DNA of 36,059 nucleotides from an uncultured Collinsella sp. GTDB lineage: Bacteria > Actinomycetota > Coriobacteriia > Coriobacteriales > Coriobacteriaceae. Made by a program: the position numbers and the translations under genes. The DNA lies in assembly GCA_902478875.1 (NCBI GenBank), contig CABSMZ010000003.1, forward strand, positions 1 through 36,059, written 5' to 3'. Positions 7,099 to 18,330 of this stretch are shown in pieces. A model generated the notes under the pieces. The model saw only the letters and a program-made list of their open reading frames with translations. It was not told the origin of the DNA and did not search any database. Each line of letters starts with the position of its first letter. Positions within the stretch are counted from its first letter, which is position 1.

Positions 7099-8403
7099 TT
7101 GAAGGCGGACACTCAAACCATCGACATCCTGTTGTTGGGCAGCGGCGGCCGTGAGCATGCTTTGGCAGCTAAGCTCGCAGCATCACCGCGCGCCGGCAAG
7201 CTCTACATCGCGCCGGGCAACGGCGGCACCGCGAGCTGCGGCGAGAACGTTGTTCTCGACGACTGCGATCCTGCGGCCGTGGCGGCGTTTGCGCAGAGCC
7301 ACGGATGCGGACTCGTGGTAATTGGCCCCGAGGCTCCGCTCGTGGCGGGCGTGGCCGACGCCGTGCGCGCGGCGGGTATTCCCTGCTTTGGCCCGGGTGC
7401 CGAGGGTGCCCAGATGGAGGGCTCCAAGCTGTTCTCCAAGCAGCTCATGGAGCGCGCCGGTATCCCGACGGCAGCCTACGGCTCGTTCACCGACGAGGCT
7501 TCGGCTCTCGCCTACGTGCGTGAGCAGGGCGCCCCGCTGGTCGTCAAGGCCGACGGCCTTGCCGCGGGCAAGGGCGTCATCGTGGCGATCGAACTTGAGC
7601 AGGCCGAGGAGGCCGTGCGCGAGTGCTTTGGCGGCACCTTTGGCGATGCCGGCAATACTGTGGTCATCGAGGAGATGCTGACCGGCCCCGAGTGCTCGCT
7701 GCTCGCCTTTACCGACGGCAAGACCGTGCGCCCCATGGCCACCTCGCAGGACCACAAGCGCGCGCTCGAGGGCGACAAGGGCCCCAACACCGGCGGCATG
7801 GGCGTCTACAGCCCGGTGCCCATCGTGACCGACGAGGAGCACGCCACCATGGTGAAGGTCATGGAGCAGACCGTGGCCGAGCTCGCTGCCGAGGGCATCG
7901 ACTACCGCGGCTGCCTGTATGGCGGCTTTATGCTCACGCCTGCCGGCCCCAAGGTGCTGGAGTTCAATGCCCGCTTTGGCGACCCCGAGACGCAGGTCGT
8001 GCTGCCGCGCCTTAAGAACGACCTGGTTGAGGTCATGCTCGCCTGCGCCAACTGCGAGCTCGATCAGATTGAGCTCGACTGGCGTGACGAGTGGGCTGTG
8101 GCCGTTGTCCTGACGAGCGCGGGCTATCCCGGCAGCTACGAGAAGGGCAAGGTCATCACCGGTATCACCGATGCCGAGGCCATGGAGAACGTGACCGTGT
8201 ACCACGCGGGCACTGCTGTGGTGAACGGCCAGCTCTTGACCAATGGTGGTCGCGTGCTTGCCGTGACCGCTCTGGGCGACACGTTCGAGAACGCTCGCAA
8301 CCTTGCCTACGAGGCCTGCGAGAAGATTGATTTTGAGGGTAAGACCCTGCGTCACGACATCGGCCTGCGCGCGCTGCGCGGCCGCGACGCCTGGGATGCC
8401 TAA
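7099..8403 (+). CDS. purD: Phosphoribosylamine-glycine ligase (GAR synthetase)
   Basis: PurD ligates glycine to 5-phosphoribosylamine using ATP, step two of de novo purine synthesis. The likely start is TTG 7099, preceded by AGAGGAGG five bases upstream; the frame is open further upstream into purA but without conserved sequence. This gives 434 residues, normal for PurD. Visible motifs are ILLLGSGGREHALA at the N-terminus, the ATP-grasp segment LVVKADGLAAGKGVI, SQDHKRALEGDKGPNTGGMG, and LEFNARFGDPETQVVLPR with metal-binding Glu/Asn. The Nudix gene starts 21 bp downstream, so the two are probably co-transcribed. Confidence 0.96.
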   Translation: MKADTQTIDILLLGSGGREHALAAKLAASPRAGKLYIAPGNGGTASCGENVVLDDCDPAAVAAFAQSHGCGLVVIGPEAPLVAGVADAVRAAGIPCFGPGAEGAQMEGSKLFSKQLMERAGIPTAAYGSFTDEASALAYVREQGAPLVVKADGLAAGKGVIVAIELEQAEEAVRECFGGTFGDAGNTVVIEEMLTGPECSLLAFTDGKTVRPMATSQDHKRALEGDKGPNTGGMGVYSPVPIVTDEEHATMVKVMEQTVAELAAEGIDYRGCLYGGFMLTPAGPKVLEFNARFGDPETQVVLPRLKNDLVEVMLACANCELDQIELDWRDEWAVAVVLTSAGYPGSYEKGKVITGITDAEAMENVTVYHAGTAVVNGQLLTNGGRVLAVTALGDTFENARNLAYEACEKIDFEGKTLRHDIGLRALRGRDAWDA

Positions 8404-8424
8404 AGTCCGAGAGGAATGAGACGG

Positions 8425-9120
8425 ATGGACGAAAAGAACGAAGAGCTCGTGGATGCGCAGATCGTCGAGGAGGACAGCCGCGTGTATGGGCACGCCGAGG
8501 GCGAACCTGGTGGCGAGGTCGCTGACGAGCCGGCGCTGGTGCTGGGCGACGACGACCCACACGATGCCGAGCTGCACGAGAAGATTCTTTCGGAGGAGTG
8601 CGCCTGGAAGGGCAAGATCCTCGACGTCCACCGTCTTGAGGTTGAGCTGCCCAACGGTCGCCGCAGTGCCCGCGATATCGTTCGCCATCCGGGTGCGGCG
8701 GCCGTTGTGGCGCTGACCGAGAGCGGCAAGATCGTACTGGTGCGTCAGTACCGCACCGCCATCGACCGCGTGACGGTCGAGATTCCCGCCGGCAAGCTCG
8801 ACCCGGGCGAGGACCCACTCGATTGCGCTAAGCGCGAGCTACACGAGGAGACGGGCTTTAGGGCCGGTCGCATTCGCTTTTTGACGTCGATTGTCACGTC
8901 CTGCGGTTTTTGCGACGAGATCATTCACATCTACTTGGCTACCAAGCTGGAGTTTGATGCGCCCAACCCCGACGATGACGAGTTTGTCAACGTGGACCTG
9001 GTGCCGCTGCACGAGCTGATCGACGCCGTGCTCGACGGCAAGATCGAAGACGCCAAGACCGTCGTAGGCGCGCTTGCCTGCGACAGCATCGCGCACCGCT
9101 TGGGTGGGGCCGATCTTTAA
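8425..9120 (+). CDS. Nudix hydrolase, ADP-ribose pyrophosphatase-like
   Basis: The enzyme is predicted to cleave ADP-ribose or a related nucleotide sugar. The Nudix box is complete: GKLDPGEDPLDCAKRELHEE followed by TGF fits Gx5Ex7REUxEExGU. The upstream VRQYRTAIDRVTVEIPAGK segment is typical of the ADP-ribose pyrophosphatase subgroup. The first 55 or so residues form an acidic, low-complexity extension not needed for the fold. ATG 8425 is chosen because GAGAGGA is well spaced; ATG 8416 touches the ribosome site. It lies directly behind purD. The exact substrate is not determined by sequence. Confidence 0.88.
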   Translation: MDEKNEELVDAQIVEEDSRVYGHAEGEPGGEVADEPALVLGDDDPHDAELHEKILSEECAWKGKILDVHRLEVELPNGRRSARDIVRHPGAAAVVALTESGKIVLVRQYRTAIDRVTVEIPAGKLDPGEDPLDCAKRELHEETGFRAGRIRFLTSIVTSCGFCDEIIHIYLATKLEFDAPNPDDDEFVNVDLVPLHELIDAVLDGKIEDAKTVVGALACDSIAHRLGGADL

Positions 9121-9159
9121 CGAGCGGGGATGATCCCGCAGGTTTGTGTAAGTCAGCGA

Positions 9160-9257
9160 AAGTGCTCCAATTGAGACAAGGTGGCCTAAAAGAGGAGGGA
9201 AGCGTATGGATATACGCGACCGACGATTGGAGGCCAGATTGCCCAAATGGAGCACTT
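9160..9257 (+). promoter_or_regulatory. Long inverted repeat enclosing a ribosome site before the ABC transporter
   Basis: AAGTGCTCCA (9160-9169) pairs exactly with TGGAGCACTT (9248-9257), and TGGCCT (9182-9187) with AGGCCA (9231-9236). The enclosed DNA contains a very strong ribosome site (AGAGGAGGGA) and the ATG at 9206. In RNA this could expose or hide that start. It could also be a dispersed palindromic repeat. Confidence 0.45.
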
Positions 9258-9304
9258 GCAGCGTCGAGACGAAACGCGGTTTGGTAAAACCGCGTAAGGT
9301 GACT

Positions 9305-11077
9305 ATGTTTAAGAGGTTTCTTTCTTACTACGAGCCCCAGATGGGGCTTTTTGTTGCTGATACTGTTTGCGCTCTGGTGCTTGCCGCCATTGACCTGGCG
9401 TTCCCCATTATCCTGCGCAATTTGACCGGTGGGCTATTTACTCAGGGTCAGGCTGCCATTATGCAGGCGCTCGGCATGATCGCGGTGGGCTTGGTGTTGA
9501 TGTATGCCGTCCGCTGCGCCTGCCGCTACTTTGTGAGCTATTGGGGTCACGTGATGGGCGCGCGCATGGAGTCCAAGATGCGCGAGGACCTGTTCGACCA
9601 GTATGAGCGCTTCAGCTTTGCGTACTTCGACCGCAACAGCTCGGGTGACATGATGAGCCGCGTGGTCAACGACCTGTTCGATATCTGCGAGGCGGCGCAT
9701 CACGTACCCGAATGGATCATCATCTGCGGCATCGAGATTATCGGCTCGTTTGTGATCCTCTTTACCATCGCCCCGGTGCTGGCGCTCGCCATGGCCGTGG
9801 TGACGGCGGCGTTTGCGGTCATCATGTTTTGGCAGAACATGCGCATGCGCGAGGTCTTTAGCGACAACCGCAAAAAGATCAGCGGCATCAATGCGCAGCT
9901 GCAGGATTCGCTGGCGGGCATGCGCGTGGTCAAGAGTTTTGCCAATGAGGAGACCGAACGCTTCAAGTTCCGCGCCTCCAACAATCGCTATCTTTCGTCC
10001 AAGGAGAACATGTATCACGCCATGGGCGTCTATACCGCGACGTATGGCCTGCTCTCGGGTGTGCTCTATGTGATCGTGGTGCTGCTGGGCGGCTGGCTGG
10101 TCGCCCAGGGACAGCTGCAGGCGGTCGATATGGCGACCTTTGCACTCTATATTTCGCTGTTCTGCACGCCGCTCGAGACACTCGTCAATTCGGCCGAAAC
10201 GTATCAGAAGGCCATCGCCGGCTTTAAGCGCATGGACGAGGTGCTCTCGACCGCGCCGGATATCCAGGACAAGCCGGGCGCTACGGATCTGCAGGTGACT
10301 GCCGGCGCCGTGGAGTATCACGACGTGTGCTTTAACTACGAGGACGTTGAGCTGGGCGAGGGCGATGCCGAAGAGCGTCCCGTTATCGACCATATGAATC
10401 TGTCCATCAAGCCCGGGCAGACCATCGCTTTGGTTGGCCCTTCGGGCGGTGGCAAGTCCACGACCTGTTCGCTGCTGCCGCGCTTTTATGACGTGGCTGC
10501 CGGATCCATTAGCATCGACGGCCAGGACGTGCGCGATGTGACGCAGCAGAGCCTGCGCCGCGCCATCGGCCTGGTGCAGCAGGATGTCTATCTATTTGAC
10601 GGCACGATTGGCGAGAACATCGCCTATGGCAAGCCGGGCGCTACGGCTGAAGAGATCGCCGAGGCCGCCCGTCGCGCCAACATCGATGCCTTTATCGAGT
10701 CGCTTCCACAGGGCTATGACACGGTCGTGGGCGAGCGCGGCAGCCGTCTTTCGGGCGGACAGAAGCAGCGTGTTGCCATCGCGCGAGTGTTTCTCAAGAA
10801 CCCCAAGATCCTGATTTTGGACGAGGCGACGAGTGCTTTGGATAACGAGAGCGAGGAGGCGGTGCAGGAGTCACTCGAGGAGCTGGCACGCGGCCGCACC
10901 ACGATTATCATCGCCCATCGTCTTTCGACCATTAAGCATGCCGATGAGATTGCGACCGTTGAGCATGGTCGCGTTGTGGAGCGTGGCACGCACGAGGAGC
11001 TTCTCGCCCGTGGCGGCACCTATGCCCGTTACTATCGAATGCAGTTCGAAGGTGCGCGTGCGCACGAGCTCGACTGA
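9305..11077 (+). CDS. ABC exporter, fused permease and ATPase
   Basis: This is a half-transporter of the multidrug/lipid exporter (MsbA-like) type. The N-terminal half has about six membrane helices (MFKRFLSYYEPQMGLF onward). The C-terminal half is the ATPase with Walker A GPSGGGKST (K384), signature SRLSGGQKQRVAIAR, Walker B ILILDEATSALD and H-loop IIAHRLST. It probably works as a homodimer, since no partner gene is adjacent. The start at 9305 (AAGGTG upstream) matches how relatives begin. A longer start at ATG 9206, with a stronger ribosome site, would add 33 basic residues and lies inside an inverted repeat. Cargo is unknown. Confidence 0.9.
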   Translation: MFKRFLSYYEPQMGLFVADTVCALVLAAIDLAFPIILRNLTGGLFTQGQAAIMQALGMIAVGLVLMYAVRCACRYFVSYWGHVMGARMESKMREDLFDQYERFSFAYFDRNSSGDMMSRVVNDLFDICEAAHHVPEWIIICGIEIIGSFVILFTIAPVLALAMAVVTAAFAVIMFWQNMRMREVFSDNRKKISGINAQLQDSLAGMRVVKSFANEETERFKFRASNNRYLSSKENMYHAMGVYTATYGLLSGVLYVIVVLLGGWLVAQGQLQAVDMATFALYISLFCTPLETLVNSAETYQKAIAGFKRMDEVLSTAPDIQDKPGATDLQVTAGAVEYHDVCFNYEDVELGEGDAEERPVIDHMNLSIKPGQTIALVGPSGGGKSTTCSLLPRFYDVAAGSISIDGQDVRDVTQQSLRRAIGLVQQDVYLFDGTIGENIAYGKPGATAEEIAEAARRANIDAFIESLPQGYDTVVGERGSRLSGGQKQRVAIARVFLKNPKILILDEATSALDNESEEAVQESLEELARGRTTIIIAHRLSTIKHADEIATVEHGRVVERGTHEELLARGGTYARYYRMQFEGARAHELD

Positions 11078-11096
11078 TTGATATGACAGGAAGTTT

Positions 11097-12062
11097 ATGG
11101 CTGACAAGAACCCTTTGACTCCGGAAGAAGTGACGGAGTTATTCTCCGAAATCGATGCATCCGGTGTCTTGGATCCCACGCTTGCCAAAAAGCGAACCGA
11201 GCGCATGCGTGAGAAGGAGGCTGCGGCCAAGCGCGGTGACAAAGCGGCGCTAGCGCAGCTGCGCAGTGAGGACCGCGCGAGCCAGGCAAAACATATCGAC
11301 CCGCTGTCCGAGGACGATCCTTCGGGCTCGCAGGTGAGCCATACCATTACGAAGACCGCGATGGCCGTGGTCATCGGTATTCTGGTGCTGATCGTGGGCA
11401 TGCAGATCGGCTACGGCGTGATGCGCCGTCTGAATACCGCCAACCTGTCCGAGAGCGTTTCGGTGGATACCGTCTCGACCGCGCTCAAGGGCGGCCTTGA
11501 GTGGGGCAACGGCTTTACGCAGTTCCCGCTCGACTTTACCGTCGATGAAGCTGATGAGCGTACGGGCACGGTCGAGGTGACGGTGTTGGACACATCGTCT
11601 GCCAATGAGCTCGAGCTGCTGTCCAACGGGCAGATCCAGGCCGCGGCGCTTGCGACCAACGCCCTGCTCAACGACAAGATTGACCGCGTGGTGTATAACG
11701 TTCACGCCTATATCGACGAGGATAGCAACATTCAGCACGATTCCTTTTTTGGCATGTTTCCCGCGCGGGGTCATCAGAGCGCCATTTTGACGTTCGTGTG
11801 GACCAAGAGCTCATCCAACGCCACGAGTATCGACTGGAAGATGCGCATCGTAAGCATGGACGACACCATTGCCGAGCGCATTCAAAAACAGGTGAACTCG
11901 GTTTCGTCGCTGATCGAGGACCCGGTGGTGAGCCAGACCAAGATTGACGAGGAAAAGGCCGAACGTGACCTGGAGCATCGTCTGCATGGCCGCGAGATTT
12001 TCCGCGGCGGCAAGCCCGATCGCTCACCGTCCGATCTGCTGGAAAAGGACAAGAAAAAGTAA
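11097..12062 (+). CDS. Uncharacterised single-pass membrane protein
   Basis: I do not recognise a family. The 321-residue product has a charged cytoplasmic N-terminal region of about 85 residues rich in Lys, Glu and Arg. One clear membrane helix follows (AMAVVIGILVLIVGMQIGYG, near residues 88-108), then an outside domain of about 200 residues with no cysteines, ending in a Lys-rich tail. No lipobox, sortase signal or enzyme motif is visible. It starts 19 bp after the ABC exporter, with AGGAAG upstream, and is followed by a terminator. It is probably co-transcribed with the exporter and may be functionally linked. Confidence 0.75.
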   Translation: MADKNPLTPEEVTELFSEIDASGVLDPTLAKKRTERMREKEAAAKRGDKAALAQLRSEDRASQAKHIDPLSEDDPSGSQVSHTITKTAMAVVIGILVLIVGMQIGYGVMRRLNTANLSESVSVDTVSTALKGGLEWGNGFTQFPLDFTVDEADERTGTVEVTVLDTSSANELELLSNGQIQAAALATNALLNDKIDRVVYNVHAYIDEDSNIQHDSFFGMFPARGHQSAILTFVWTKSSSNATSIDWKMRIVSMDDTIAERIQKQVNSVSSLIEDPVVSQTKIDEEKAERDLEHRLHGREIFRGGKPDRSPSDLLEKDKKK

Positions 12063-12069
12063 GACGCCG

Positions 12070-12110
12070 TCATCCCGCGTGAGCCACAAGCCCCGCGGGA
12101 TGATTTTTTA
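12070..12110 (+). terminator. Rho-independent terminator after the exporter unit
   Basis: TCATCCCGCG (12070-12079) pairs with CGCGGGATGA (12094-12103) and is followed by TTTTTTAA. Confidence 0.92.
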
Positions 12111-12234
12111 ATCCCCGTCCCAGAAAAATCATTATGCATAGAAAGTCATAATTATCATTTCGTAAACAATTTGATGAAATTAACGCCATGAGGCATGCTT
12201 GCGGTTACAATACCGCGAGGCCTAACTACACACC

Positions 12235-12265
12235 TTTAAGCCGGTCCTGTGAGACCGGGAAGGAG
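12235..12265 (+). promoter_or_regulatory. PyrR-binding loop in the carA leader
   Basis: CTTTAA is followed by the hairpin CCGGTC-CTGTGA-GACCGG (12241-12258). This matches the PyrR recognition loop (TCC-n-GnGAG core) known from pyr mRNA leaders. The 3' arm runs directly into the ribosome site GGGAAGGAG (12257-12265), four bases before the carA ATG. PyrR binding with UMP would stabilise the hairpin and block ribosome entry, as described for actinobacterial pyr leaders. A second small hairpin lies upstream near 12197-12220. Confidence 0.75.
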
Positions 12266-12269
12266 AATT

Positions 12270-13709
12270 ATGGCGAACAACCATACCGCGGGCGCTGCCG
12301 CCCGCACCTTCGCGCCCAGCGAGCTTTGCCAGCATATGCTGGCCAAAACCAGCAAGGGCACCTGCGGTCCCTGTATCCTGTATCTTGAGGATGGGACCAT
12401 TTTTTATGGACGTGCATGCGGCGCCGAGGGCACCGCGACCGGCGAAGTCTGCTTCAACACCTCGCTCGAGGGCTACTTTGAGGTCATGACCGACCCGAGT
12501 TATGCCGGCCAAATTGTAACCATGACCTATCCGCAGATCGGCAATTACGGTATCGACGAGACCGATGTCCAGTCGGCCTTCCCCGGCGACGCCGTGCGCC
12601 CTGCGAGCGCTCCGGCTATGCGCGGCATGATTGTTCGCGACATGTGCGCCACGCCTTCTAACTGGCGCTCGGCCGTCAGCGTGCCGGAGTACCTGCGCGC
12701 TCACGGCATCGTCGCTATCGAGGGTGTCGACACCCGCGCTCTGGTGCGCCATCTGCGCGACAATGGTTCCAAGATGGGCATTATCTCGACCGAGATCTTC
12801 GACGTCGACGAGCTTGCCGAGCGTCTGGCCGCAGCGCCCACGCTGGTAGGCGAGAACCTGGTCAAGACCGTAAGTTGCCCCGCGCCTCACGAGTTTGTGG
12901 CCGCCGACCTGCCTGACACGCATGACTTTGCGCTTGCGGTTGCCGCTCCTGCCCGTCACAAAGTGGTCGCCTACGACTGCGGTGTGAAGCGCGGCATTCT
13001 GGAGGGGCTGGTCCGCGCCGGCTGCGACCTTACCGTCGTGCCGTGGGATACGCCCGCCCAGCAGGTGCTCGAGATGAATCCCGATGGCGTCTTTTTGTCC
13101 AACGGCCCCGGCGACCCCGACGCCGTGGTGGAGACCTACGAGCAGGTACAGCAGCTGATCGGCAAGGTGCCGGTCTTTGGTATTTGTCTTGGTCACCAGA
13201 TGATCAGCCTGGCCTGCGGCGCCCAGATGGAAAAGCTTAAGTTCGGTCACCGCGGTGGCAACCAGCCGGTCATGAACCTGGTAAGCCGTCGCGTGGAGAT
13301 CACCGCGCAAAACCATGGCTTTGGCCTGCTGTTCCCCAGCTTGGGCGAACTGATCCCCGAGCTTTCCGGCGGCGAGACCGGGCATGCGGTCGATGGGGAT
13401 CTGCGCGTCTGGGTGCGCCGCGGCATCGCGCCGGTCGTGATGAACGAGCGCTTTGGCCGCATTCGCCTGACACATGTGAACCTCAACGACGGCACCGCCG
13501 AGGGCATCCAGCTGCTCGACGCCCCGTGCTTCTCGGTCCAGTACCACCCCGAGGCCTCGCCCGGCCCCACCGATGCCCACTATCTCTTTACCGCCTTTAC
13601 GCGACTCATGGACGGCGAGGAGAACTACCTGGACATCGACACCGCGAAGGACCGCCTCGCCGGCTGGAATTTCGCCGAGTCCGAGAACGCTGCGACCGAG
13701 GAGAACTAA
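12270..13709 (+). CDS. carA: Carbamoyl-phosphate synthase small (glutaminase) subunit
   Basis: CarA hydrolyses glutamine and feeds ammonia to CarB for carbamoyl phosphate, needed for pyrimidines and arginine. The class I amidotransferase core is intact: LSNGPGDPDAVVETY, FGICLGHQM (nucleophile C306), FGHRGGNQPV and SVQYHPEASPGP. The N-terminal CPSase domain is recognisable (FNTSLEGYFEVMTDPSYAGQ). At 479 residues it is about 100 longer than usual. There is an N-terminal extension of about 37 residues, and an insertion of about 48 residues (roughly 352-399) between QNHGF and THVNLNDG. The start at 12270 follows the PyrR hairpin. The stop is one base before carB. Confidence 0.95.
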   Translation: MANNHTAGAAARTFAPSELCQHMLAKTSKGTCGPCILYLEDGTIFYGRACGAEGTATGEVCFNTSLEGYFEVMTDPSYAGQIVTMTYPQIGNYGIDETDVQSAFPGDAVRPASAPAMRGMIVRDMCATPSNWRSAVSVPEYLRAHGIVAIEGVDTRALVRHLRDNGSKMGIISTEIFDVDELAERLAAAPTLVGENLVKTVSCPAPHEFVAADLPDTHDFALAVAAPARHKVVAYDCGVKRGILEGLVRAGCDLTVVPWDTPAQQVLEMNPDGVFLSNGPGDPDAVVETYEQVQQLIGKVPVFGICLGHQMISLACGAQMEKLKFGHRGGNQPVMNLVSRRVEITAQNHGFGLLFPSLGELIPELSGGETGHAVDGDLRVWVRRGIAPVVMNERFGRIRLTHVNLNDGTAEGIQLLDAPCFSVQYHPEASPGPTDAHYLFTAFTRLMDGEENYLDIDTAKDRLAGWNFAESENAATEEN

Positions 13710-13710
13710 C

Positions 13711-17025
<3,315 letters not shown>

Positions 17026-17036
17026 TTGGCCTGGCC

Positions 17037-17121
17037 GGCCGGGGCGGCAGCCGGACACTTTCTCTCGGAAACTGGGCTTCGCGAAGTTTTCCGAGAGAAA
17101 GGACCGCCTCCCGCCCCGGCC
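17037..17121. repeat. Nested palindromic element, copy 1
   Basis: The inner palindrome 17058-17101 has arms CTTTCTCTCGGAAA and its complement around a core containing TTCGCGAA. An outer 11-bp perfect pair (17037-17047 with 17111-17121) encloses it. The inner 44 bases recur in inverted orientation at 22291-22336 with only compensatory differences. There is no T-tract, so it is not a standard terminator. Confidence 0.75.
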
Positions 17122-17196
17122 TGCGGTGACTTGGCTGCACCGTGTGCTGCCGAAGGGGCTTTGTGCGATGACTAGGGCTGAATAGAAAATGAGTGT

Positions 17197-17240
17197 GGGC
17201 GCCGTCGTTCGTTTGAACGACGGCGCCCGCGTTTTGGATT
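17197..17240. terminator. Strong hairpin between carB and the convergent GntR gene
   Basis: A perfect 14-bp stem (17197-17210 with 17215-17228) with a GTTT loop is followed on the plus strand by GCGTTTTGG and flanked on the minus side by CATTTTC. It sits between convergent genes and is probably a bidirectional terminator, despite weak T-tracts. Confidence 0.75.
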
Positions 17241-18022
17241 TATTGGGCTGTGGCGGTGAAGGTTGTTTTGTCGGCGGCGATGTGCACGTGCAACTTTGCC
17301 TGACCGTCGCAGCTGATGAGCACGCCTACCTCGAACGGGGTTCCCGTCTTGTCGTAAGTCGAACGCACGATGCGCATCGCCGCCTTACCGGTGTTCTGTC
17401 CCAAAAGGCGCGCCTCATGCTTGTCGAGGTTGACCGTCTCGTAGACGGCATCGACGCTTGCGGGCAGGATGCCGGTCTTTTCCGCGATGTAGGCGTAGAG
17501 CGAGCCATCCACGTCTTTGCGTGTGAGCTCGGGGCAAAGTGACACGGGGATATAGACGTAGTTGAGCTCCATGGGTTTGTCGTTGGCGAGACGCAGGCGG
17601 CGAATCTCCCAGACGGGTGTCCCTTCGGGCACTTTGAGCCCGGAGGCGATGCCGCGGACGGCCGGTATGCTTGAAAAGGCGAGAATCTGTGAGCTCGGAA
17701 CCCGTCCCGCTTCGCGCATCCGCGCGCTGAAATTCAGGGCCAGGTCGATGCCGGGCGCTGAGGTTTGGGGCTTGATGAACGTGCCCTGCCCGCGTTTGCG
17801 CACCACGCGCCCCTCGATGACGAGATCTTGGAAGCAACGGCGCACGGTCGCGCGCGATAACTCCAGCCGCTCACAGATTTCGAGCTCGCGTGGCAGCGGC
17901 GTCTTGGTGTCGAACGCCTGGCTGGCGATAAGCAGGGCGATTCGATGTTTAAGTTGGACATAGAGCGGCGTATCACCGCTGCGATCGAAGGGTTCGGAGG
18001 CGAGAAACGAGATCATGTCCAT
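17240..18022 (-). CDS. GntR-family transcriptional regulator (HutC/UTRA type)
   Basis: The regulator has an N-terminal winged helix-turn-helix (TPLYVQLKHRI, LPRELEICERLELSRATVRR, GRVVRKRGQGTFI; about residues 20-85). A C-terminal UTRA ligand-binding domain follows, with WEIRRLRLANDKPMELNYVY and a final half rich in beta strands. UTRA domains commonly sense sugars or phosphosugars. The start at 18022 is preceded by GGAGGT five bases upstream; the frame open to 18055 adds nothing conserved. The 260-residue length is a little above the usual 240. It is divergent from the mannose-family PTS operon, which is the probable target. Confidence 0.92.
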   Translation of the reverse strand: MDMISFLASEPFDRSGDTPLYVQLKHRIALLIASQAFDTKTPLPRELEICERLELSRATVRRCFQDLVIEGRVVRKRGQGTFIKPQTSAPGIDLALNFSARMREAGRVPSSQILAFSSIPAVRGIASGLKVPEGTPVWEIRRLRLANDKPMELNYVYIPVSLCPELTRKDVDGSLYAYIAEKTGILPASVDAVYETVNLDKHEARLLGQNTGKAAMRIVRSTYDKTGTPFEVGVLISCDGQAKLHVHIAADKTTFTATAQ

Positions 18023-18105
18023 GGGGTACCTCCATGTCGTGAGCATACGTGACATGGTCTGACACTGCGGGACAAACCGGTGATGTCAGGCCCGATTCTT
18101 GTCGG

Positions 18106-18120
18106 TATGTATGGTACATA
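18106..18120. promoter_or_regulatory. Candidate GntR operator in the divergent promoter region
   Basis: TATGTA-TGG-TACATA is a perfect inverted repeat 84 bases upstream of the GntR start and 211 bases before the PTS. Size and AT-rich symmetry suit a GntR-family operator. The rest of the 308-bp gap is AT-rich and holds the PTS leader repeats. Confidence 0.45.
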
Positions 18121-18195
18121 AGGAACATAAAACATTTACCAGGCAATCTACCTGCTATTTTAAAAATAATTGGAAGAAAAAATAATTTAGGCACA

Positions 18196-18250
18196 AAAAT
18201 AGTTGCTACCGTTAACCGATGAATAGTTGCCGTTCGCAACTATTTTCTTG
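18196..18250 (+). promoter_or_regulatory. PTS leader with two competing stems
   Basis: AATAGTTGC occurs twice (18198-18206 and 18222-18230) and its complement GCAACTATT once (18236-18244). The proximal pairing gives a 9-bp hairpin with a five-base loop followed by TTCTTG. The distal pairing extends to 11 bp (18196-18206 with 18236-18246). The two structures exclude each other, as in attenuators. Confidence 0.45.
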
Positions 18251-18330
18251 TACCGAACATGCCCCGGCGCAACAATAATCTCGGCAAAAAGCAAAGCCGT
18301 GCGACACACGGCAGGTCGAGAGGAGACCGC

